Positions 6,031-10,622 of a DNA stretch of 10,622 nucleotides are shown piece after piece. The notes under the pieces are model-generated. The model was given only the letters and a program-made list of their open reading frames with translations. It was not told where the DNA came from and did not search any database. The position numbers and the translations under genes are program-made. Source of the DNA: an uncultured Gemmatimonadota bacterium (GTDB lineage: Bacteria; Gemmatimonadota; Gemmatimonadetes; Gemmatimonadales; GWC2-71-9); NCBI GenBank assembly GCA_946479805.1, contig CAMLHP010000068.1:1-10622 (forward strand). Reading direction: 5' to 3'. Every line of letters begins with the position of its first letter. The stretch's first letter is position 1.

Positions 6031-7175
6031 GTCGCCGCCTGCTCCAGGTCGGCGATGATGTCATCGGCGTCCTCGATCCCGCAGGACAGCCGCACGAACC
6101 CGTCGGGCATCCCCAGCGCCTTGCGCTGCGATGCAGTCATTCCCTTGTGCGAAGTGAGTCGGGGCTCGGAAACCATGCTTTCCACTCCCGCCAGGCTGGG
6201 TGCGTGGGTCACCAGCTTGAGCCGCTTGAGGAAGCGCTCTGCCGCTCGCGCTCCACCCTTCAGTTCCAGCCCCACCATGCCCCCGAATCCGTCCAGCGTC
6301 TCCTTCGCGATCGCATGGTCAGGATGCGACTCTAGCCCGGGGTAGTGCACCGCCTCGAACGCACTGTGCCCGGCCGCCCACTTCGCCACCGCCATGCCAT
6401 TGCCATTGTGCCGCTCCATCCGCACCGCGAGAGTGCGGAGGCCGCGACCCACCAGCCACGCCGCGTGCGGATCCAGCGGCTGGCCCCAGAGCCGCATCAG
6501 CCGGGTCACTTCCTCGATGAAGGAGGACGTCCCCGCCACGGCACCCGCTATCACGTCGCTGTGCCCGTTGAGGTACTTGGTGGCGCTCGTGATGACCACG
6601 TCAGCCCCATGCTCCAGCGGACGAAAGTTGCAGGGGCTTGCGAAGGTCGCGTCCACCAGCAGCGCCACTCCCTGCTCGGCGGCCACTCGCGCTATCGCTT
6701 CCAGGTCCAGCACCCGCAGTGTCGGGTTGGTCGGGGTCTCCACGAAGATGGCGCGGGTCTGCTTCTTGACCGACTGGCGCCAGGTCCGCGGGTTGTCGGG
6801 GGTGACGTAGGTGACGTCAATGCCAAGCCGCCCCAGTTCCTCGTCGAACAGCCGCCGGGTCCCGCCGTAGATCCACGAGCTCGCCACCAGGTGGTCGCCC
6901 GGGCGCAGCACCGCAAGGTGCGCCAGAACCGTGGCCGCCATGCCGCTCGCCGTGAAGAGCGCAGCGTCCGCGCCTTCCAGCTGTGCGTAGCGGCTGGCGA
7001 GCTCAACCTGGTTGGGATTGTTGCCGTACCGGGTGTACAGCACTTCCTCGTCGCTGCCCACCGGATTGGTGAAGGTCGAACTCTGCATGATGGGCGCCAC
7101 GACCGGAGACCAGTCAGCACGCCGGTGCGGCCGGCCATGGACGGCAGTGGTGGAGATGCCCTGGTTCCGGCTCAT
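6027..7175 (-). CDS. Cys/Met-metabolism PLP-dependent enzyme (cystathionine gamma-synthase/lyase family)
   Basis: A 382-residue fold-type I PLP enzyme of the transsulfuration family. The Schiff-base lysine is Lys200 in SATKYLNGHSDV. Asp175 (LLVDATFASP) should hold the pyridine nitrogen, Tyr103 (SSWIYGGTRR) should stack on the ring, and YTRYGNNPN at 47-55 is the phosphate-binding segment from the partner subunit. Arg362 (VRLSCGIED) is the usual substrate-carboxylate ligand. The family includes cystathionine gamma-synthase, gamma-lyase, methionine gamma-lyase and O-acyl-homoserine sulfhydrylase; sequence reading alone does not separate them. It acts in the cytoplasm, making or breaking cystathionine or related thioethers. 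ATG 7175 is chosen because MSRNQGISTTAVHG fits the family and its ATGA overlaps the preceding stop codon by 4 bp; the frame is open further upstream only as low-complexity Gly/Ala sequence. Confidence 0.9.
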   Translation of the reverse strand: MSRNQGISTTAVHGRPHRRADWSPVVAPIMQSSTFTNPVGSDEEVLYTRYGNNPNQVELASRYAQLEGADAALFTASGMAATVLAHLAVLRPGDHLVASSWIYGGTRRLFDEELGRLGIDVTYVTPDNPRTWRQSVKKQTRAIFVETPTNPTLRVLDLEAIARVAAEQGVALLVDATFASPCNFRPLEHGADVVITSATKYLNGHSDVIAGAVAGTSSFIEEVTRLMRLWGQPLDPHAAWLVGRGLRTLAVRMERHNGNGMAVAKWAAGHSAFEAVHYPGLESHPDHAIAKETLDGFGGMVGLELKGGARAAERFLKRLKLVTHAPSLAGVESMVSEPRLTSHKGMTASQRKALGMPDGFVRLSCGIEDADDIIADLEQAAT

Positions 7176-7702
7176 GGCAGCGGTAGCGGCAGAAAGGTGT
7201 CGCCCTGGGCCCGCGCCAGCCGCCGCTCCACCAGCCAAGCCAGCGTCTCCGCCGCCCGCTCGAAGTGCCACCCCAGCAGGTCGGCCAGCGCCTCCGACGT
7301 CAGCGGCCCCGCCTCGCATACGCAGCCGAACGCCCGCTGCATGTCGTCGTTGGCCAGTCCCAGCACGTACGGCGCCGAATCGGGCACCAGCGCCACCGCG
7401 GCGAGTCCGTGGTGCCTCAGTACGTGATCCACTGCCTCGAGCTGGTCCTCCCTGAGGCCAGCCAGCACCACATGGCAGGCAATTCCCGCCAGCAGCAGCT
7501 TGGCCACCACCTCGTCGGCGCAGCTCATGTCCAGGAGTCCCACTTCGGTGAAGTCCAGCACCGCCATTGCACAGCCAGTCTCCGCCACCGTCCGCTCGAT
7601 GCCGCCCCGGACCGCGCGCCCGGTGGGCCGGGTCACGAGGTGGCGCGACAACGGAGTGGGTGTGTCGCGGAGCAGCTCTTCAAGGCGGATCGTCTGGATC
7701 AT
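7172..7702 (-). CDS. STAS-like domain protein with C-terminal winged-helix-like segment
   Basis: A 176-residue soluble protein. Residues about 25-115 alternate strands and helices, with the motif LDFTEVGLLDMSCADEV (49-65), which resembles STAS and STAS-like (DUF4325-type) domains; Ser60 sits where SpoIIAA-type proteins carry the phosphorylated serine. Residues about 130-172 (PLTSEALADLLGWHFERAAE, then TLAWLVERRLARAQGDTFLP) read like a helix-turn-helix followed by a short wing, as in winged-helix DNA- or protein-binding domains. The start ATG overlaps the stop codon of the upstream STAS-ATPase gene by 4 bp, so the two are made together and probably interact. The likely role is the partner or output of that ATPase in a partner-switch. 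Domain calls are by eye, and the wHTH call is the weaker one. I know of no named homolog. Confidence 0.7.
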   Translation of the reverse strand: MIQTIRLEELLRDTPTPLSRHLVTRPTGRAVRGGIERTVAETGCAMAVLDFTEVGLLDMSCADEVVAKLLLAGIACHVVLAGLREDQLEAVDHVLRHHGLAAVALVPDSAPYVLGLANDDMQRAFGCVCEAGPLTSEALADLLGWHFERAAETLAWLVERRLARAQGDTFLPLPLP

Positions 7703-8592
7703 TCGGCCTCGGGCGCGGGAATCGTTATCTGGACCTGCGAACCGGGAAAGTAGGGGATATGCTCCGCGAGTGGGACATCGTCATCCCACTTCGGCACGAT
7801 CGAGAGCCGGGCGGTGCCGCTTCGGATGGCGATCTTGCCGTCCCACTGCAGCACGAAACGCTTGATCAGCGCCAGGCCCTGGCCTCGCCCCGGGTCCCGG
7901 AAACGGCTCACGTTCTGGATCAGGCCCGCCTCGATCGCGGCTCCGTCGCCCCAGCGGTCGCCTATTCGCCGCGCATGCAGCGCCTCCAGCGAGCGGCGGA
8001 ACCCGATTCCGCTGTCGCTCACCGCCATCACCACCACCTTGCGACCCAGCTTCCGGCGCCAGGTGTAGCTCTGTGCCGCTACCCAGCCAACCGACCCCGA
8101 GTGCTCAACAATATTCTGGCATGCCTCCGAAAGTGCCATGCCGAATCTCATTGTCTCCTGCGGCTTGATCCCCAGCTGCTCCACCACGATGCGGGATGCG
8201 TTGGTCGAGATGTCGGTTACGGCGCGGTGAACGTCGTCAATAGCGCGAATGGGCGACACACCCAGCAGCGTGTCAGTGTTGCCCCCGGCATGCCTCGGCA
8301 CCTTCCCGTGCAGCTCGAACAACCCCTCGGCGTGTTCGTAGAACCCCGACCGGCCCCAGTAGCGGTTCACATCATCCACCTGGGGCATCGTGAACAGTGG
8401 CAGCGGGCACCCCTGGTCCTTGAGTGCCTGCGCCGCGCTCAGCAGGGTCACCAGCCCGTAGGGCGACACCCACTGCACGCCCCGGGCGTCGAACAGGAGA
8501 CGGGCGTCGGGTGGCCACGCCCCGATGGCACCCGCCAGCTGGTCGAACGACCGGTCGTCGAATGACGTCGGGACCTCAACGACTCGCGTCAT
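7699..8592 (-). CDS. STAS domain fused to GHKL-type ATPase (anti-sigma-factor/SpoIIAB-like)
   Basis: A 297-residue soluble protein. Residues about 1-110 form a STAS-like domain (LLFDARGVQWVSPYGLVTLL, 32-51); the usual D-S-S-G phosphorylation motif reads S43-P-Y-G46, so it is probably not phosphorylatable. Residues about 120-292 are a GHKL (HATPase_c) domain. Its N-box is ALSEACQNIVEHS (153-165, with Glu155 and Asn160), its G1 box is DSGIGF (193-198), and its G2 box is DPGRGQGLALIKRF (233-246). There is no histidine-kinase dimerisation segment and no membrane helix, so it belongs with the serine-kinase/anti-sigma type, not with sensor histidine kinases. Its likely target is the STAS-like protein encoded directly downstream. 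It starts at ATG 8592 with AGAGGA 7 nt upstream (8600-8605), 13 bp after the PfkB gene. Confidence 0.82.
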   Translation of the reverse strand: MTRVVEVPTSFDDRSFDQLAGAIGAWPPDARLLFDARGVQWVSPYGLVTLLSAAQALKDQGCPLPLFTMPQVDDVNRYWGRSGFYEHAEGLFELHGKVPRHAGGNTDTLLGVSPIRAIDDVHRAVTDISTNASRIVVEQLGIKPQETMRFGMALSEACQNIVEHSGSVGWVAAQSYTWRRKLGRKVVVMAVSDSGIGFRRSLEALHARRIGDRWGDGAAIEAGLIQNVSRFRDPGRGQGLALIKRFVLQWDGKIAIRSGTARLSIVPKWDDDVPLAEHIPYFPGSQVQITIPAPEAE

Positions 8593-8605
8593 CGCGCAGT
8601 CCTCT

Positions 8606-9547
8606 TCATGGCGTCACCAGCGATCCCTTGAGCACCCGCGACAGCGTCTCCGCACCCCTCACTGTTGCATTGCGCGCCCCCATCGCCGCAGCCGCCTTCA
8701 GCGCCGCGTCCACCCCATCGCCTGCCAGCAGCCGGCTCATCGCCGCCGCACCGAAGACATCGCCACTTCCGGTCGGGTCTATCGCGTCCACCGCCGGCGC
8801 CGGAATCAGCGCGGTCCGGACTGCAGCACCCGGCGCCGAGCGCCCGAAGCCGTCGAATGCAGCGTCGGCCACGTACGCCGCACCCCTCGGCCCCAGTGTC
8901 ACCACCAGCATCCGGGTTCCTGCCGCCAGGGCATCGGCTGCGAGCGTCATGGGATCGGGCCCCAGCATTCGCATCTCGTCCTCATTCACCTGCACCACGT
9001 CGAAGCAGCCGTACCACGATGGCGCGTCGGGCAGCGGCTGGGGCACCCGCATTCCATCCGCCTGCATCCCCAGGAAGAGGCTGTGCAGGTCGGCGTATAT
9101 GGGTCCGGTGAAGCCGCGCCTCAGCAGCTGCGCGGTCCCCAGCGACATTTCGAATCCGGAAATGAAGTTCACCAGCAGTGCATCGAGGCCCGTCACCATG
9201 GGCCCCAGCTCGGCCCAGGTCCACGGCGGCACCCCTCCCGACATCCGTTCGGCCCGTCGGTCCGCCTGCAGGTACCTCAACAGTACTCGGTTGGTAGGCG
9301 CTTCCACCGCCACGAACCTGGCATCGCGCCGCACGTGCCCGAGGCTCTGCAGGAACCTGTCAGCCCGCTGGACGAGGTCCCTGCCCACTTTTATCAGGGG
9401 AACGATCTCCCACCCCTCCGCCAGGCTCGCGTCCAGTCCCGCCAGCGCGTAGGCGATTCCGCCCCATTCCTCCACCGGCGGCGCCGCCGGGTCGCGCCCA
9501 TGGATCTCGTCCCACACCAGCGACCCGATCACGCCCAGCCGGGGCAA
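8606..9547 (-). CDS. PfkB-family carbohydrate or nucleoside kinase
   Basis: A 313-residue ribokinase-like protein. The C-terminal family signature is DPTGSGDVFGAAA (257-269), with Asp263 as the catalytic base in the GSGD anion hole. NEDEM (188-192) matches the N-x-x-E magnesium/phosphate motif. The N-terminal substrate loop is GGIAYALAGL (29-38), lacking the Asn seen in typical ribokinases; this GG-x-A-Y-A form occurs in less-characterised PfkB members. It would phosphorylate a sugar or nucleoside with ATP in the cytoplasm; the substrate cannot be named. The frame begins at TTG 9547, 3 bp after the ROK kinase stop codon, with GAGG 7 nt upstream. No ATG is available near the expected N-terminus MPRLGVIGSLVWDEI. 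Two kinases in series suggest a shared sugar pathway, but no transporter or regulator typical of a sugar operon is nearby. Confidence 0.88.
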   Translation of the reverse strand: MPRLGVIGSLVWDEIHGRDPAAPPVEEWGGIAYALAGLDASLAEGWEIVPLIKVGRDLVQRADRFLQSLGHVRRDARFVAVEAPTNRVLLRYLQADRRAERMSGGVPPWTWAELGPMVTGLDALLVNFISGFEMSLGTAQLLRRGFTGPIYADLHSLFLGMQADGMRVPQPLPDAPSWYGCFDVVQVNEDEMRMLGPDPMTLAADALAAGTRMLVVTLGPRGAAYVADAAFDGFGRSAPGAAVRTALIPAPAVDAIDPTGSGDVFGAAAMSRLLAGDGVDAALKAAAAMGARNATVRGAETLSRVLKGSLVTP

Positions 9548-9550
9548 GTG

Positions 9551-10516
9551 TCAGCCTCGCGCGTCTAGAAAGGCCCGTGCAGCGCCGTACACTCCGGGAG
9601 CGTCCAGCGTGCCGGGGACGATCCGCACAGCAGCCACTGCCGGCTTGAACGCCCGCTTGGCCACCTCGCGCCGGAGCGGCCCGAAGAGCAGCTCCCCCGC
9701 GCGCGTCACACCGCCGCACACCACGATCGTGTCCGGGTTGAAGATGTTGACCAGGTTGGCCATACCGGCGCCGAGGAACTTGGCGGTGTCCTGCACCACC
9801 TCCCGAGCCAGCTCGTCGCCCGCCGACGCCGCCTCGTACACCGTCTGTGCCGTTATCTGGTCCAGCGCCCCGCCGACCTTGCCGCTCAGCGCGCTCTCGG
9901 CGCCGGCCTCCAGGGCCTCCACCGCCCGCCGCGCAATGGCGCTCCCCGACGCATAGGCCTCGAGACAGCCGTAGTTGCCGCAGTTGCAGCGCCGGCCGTT
10001 GGCCTCGATGGTGGTGTGGCCGATCTCTCCCGCGCAGTCCGACGCACCGTGGTACAGCCGGCGCCCCAGCACGATCCCCCCGCCGATCCCGGTGCCGATG
10101 GTGATGCCCAGCGCGTGCACCGCGCCCCTGGCCGCGCCCCGCCAGCACTCGCCCAGCACCGCGCAGTTTGCGTCGTTGTCTATCTCGGTGGTGCAGCCCA
10201 GGCCTTCGGCCAGCCGGTCACGCAGCGGGAAATCGACCCATCCCAGGTTGGGGGTGAGCAGCACCATGCCGCTGGCCCGGTCCAGCGGCCCTGGTGCGCC
10301 CGCGCCCACGCCGATGAACTCGGCATCGGGCACCGCTGCCCGGGTCTCCTCGATGGTGCGCCGACCCAGCGCGATGATCCGGGCCAACACGTCGTCCGCG
10401 CCCCGTTCGGGCCGGGTCATCTCTTCGTGCAGCACCGGAACCTGGGAGCCGTCCTCGGCCACGCTCCCCACCGAGTAGGACGTGCCCCCGATGTCAATGC
10501 CCAGGACGAACCGCAT
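9551..10516 (-). CDS. ROK-family sugar kinase, probably glucokinase
   Basis: A 321-residue ROK (repressor, ORF, kinase) protein without an N-terminal DNA-binding domain, hence a kinase and not a repressor. The phosphate loop is GIDIGGT (6-12). The catalytic Asp115 lies in IDNDANCAVLGE (112-123). ITIGTGIGGGIV (138-149) is the second nucleotide motif. The ROK zinc site is His167 (GEIGHTT) with Cys177, Cys179 and Cys184 in CNCGNYGCLEAYASG. The substrate residues Glu164 and Glu186 are present, as in bacterial glucokinases and ManNAc or fructokinase relatives; glucose is the most likely substrate but is not proven. ATG 10516 lies 2 bp after the lepA stop codon, with AGGTGG in the end of lepA as the probable ribosome site, so it is cotranscribed with lepA. 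All catalytic residues are intact. Confidence 0.93.
   Translation of the reverse strand: MRFVLGIDIGGTSYSVGSVAEDGSQVPVLHEEMTRPERGADDVLARIIALGRRTIEETRAAVPDAEFIGVGAGAPGPLDRASGMVLLTPNLGWVDFPLRDRLAEGLGCTTEIDNDANCAVLGECWRGAARGAVHALGITIGTGIGGGIVLGRRLYHGASDCAGEIGHTTIEANGRRCNCGNYGCLEAYASGSAIARRAVEALEAGAESALSGKVGGALDQITAQTVYEAASAGDELAREVVQDTAKFLGAGMANLVNIFNPDTIVVCGGVTRAGELLFGPLRREVAKRAFKPAVAAVRIVPGTLDAPGVYGAARAFLDARG
9555..9558 (-). promoter_or_regulatory. Ribosome binding site (GAGG) supporting a TTG start
   Basis: GAGG on the minus strand stands 7 nt before TTG 9547 and lies inside the last codons of the ROK kinase gene. It is the main reason for accepting a rare TTG start for the PfkB gene. A GTG a few codons further in would cut into the first beta strand. 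Confidence 0.5.
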
Positions 10517-10518
10517 GC

Positions 10519-10622
10519 TCAGTTGTCCACCTGCAGCACCGCCAGGAAGGCCTCCTGCGGTATCTCCAGCGCGCCAATCTGCTTCATCCGCTTCTTGCCC
10601 TCCTTCTGCTTCTCGAGGAGCT
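10519..10622 (-). CDS. lepA: Elongation factor 4 (LepA), C-terminal end only
   Basis: The last 33 codons and stop of a leftward gene whose main part lies beyond the right edge. The tail reads [16 protein letters not shown], then [17 protein letters not shown]. The combination [26 protein letters not shown] is the highly conserved end of LepA/EF4, the translation GTPase that acts on the ribosome. The GTPase domain itself is not in view, but the tail is distinctive. It is the most upstream visible gene of the leftward unit and ends 2 bp before the ROK kinase ATG. Confidence 0.93.
   Translation of the reverse strand, partial: LLEKQKEGKKRMKQIGALEIPQEAFLAVLQVDN

Noticed and set aside
7176..7319. 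Upstream extension of the PLP-enzyme gene to 7319
   Set aside because: The added 48 residues are Gly/Ala/Arg-rich and read out of frame through the STAS-like gene. ATG 7175 gives the family N-terminus and a 4-bp overlap.
8593..8605. Separate promoter for the STAS-ATPase pair
   Set aside because: Only 13 bp separate it from the PfkB gene, and they are accounted for by a ribosome binding site; no promoter-like hexamers were recognised.

Overview
The window is GC-rich, densely coded DNA from a chromosome. It most likely comes from a diderm (Gram-negative type) bacterium, because ftsE-ftsX is followed by an EnvC-like coiled-coil/LytM protein with a signal peptide. The dense coding, the strong G/C preference at third codon positions, and the STAS/ATPase and degenerate receiver-GAF-GGDEF regulators would fit Gemmatimonadota or a similar high-GC soil/sediment lineage. 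That placement is inference; no rRNA or other phylogenetic marker is complete here.

Left part (1-2917). The 5' end of an endonuclease IV gene (nfo) runs leftward off the edge, starting at 157. It is divergent from a rightward regulator gene (404-1750) that joins a pseudo-receiver, a GAF domain and a degenerate GGDEF domain. The 246-bp gap between them is full of repeats: an 8-bp tandem repeat, a 79-bp nested palindrome and two copies of a 21-bp-period repeat. Next, in the same direction, comes a zinc-dependent alcohol dehydrogenase of the YahK/CAD type (1868-2917), preceded by a strong intergenic hairpin.

Middle (2918-3087). The dehydrogenase converges on the large leftward operon. The gap holds 16 tandem copies of a heptamer (TGGTGAC and variants) ending just short of the envC-like stop codon.

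Right part (3088-10622, all minus strand). One compact transcription unit reads from right to left: lepA (3' end only), ROK-family sugar kinase, PfkB-family kinase, STAS-ATPase fusion, STAS-like/winged-helix protein, Cys/Met-metabolism PLP enzyme, ftsE, ftsX, envC-like activator. The lepA-ROK and ROK-PfkB gaps are 2 and 3 bp. PfkB to STAS-ATPase is 13 bp, and four successive junctions are 4-bp ATGA/GTGA overlaps. The only loose junction is ftsX to envC, which carries three and a half copies of the same 21-bp-period repeat seen near position 350.

How the genes may work together: FtsE (ATPase) and FtsX (membrane) form the ABC-like complex that controls periplasmic cell-wall hydrolysis at division, and the EnvC-like protein would be its periplasmic effector. 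The STAS-ATPase and STAS-like/wHTH proteins look like a two-protein partner-switch regulator with a possible DNA-binding output. The two sugar kinases and the transsulfuration-type enzyme are metabolic genes co-expressed with them. The most noteworthy points are the regulator pair, the partly degenerate LytM site of the EnvC-like protein, the wholly degenerate receiver/GGDEF protein, and the three different short-repeat families confined to the few intergenic gaps.
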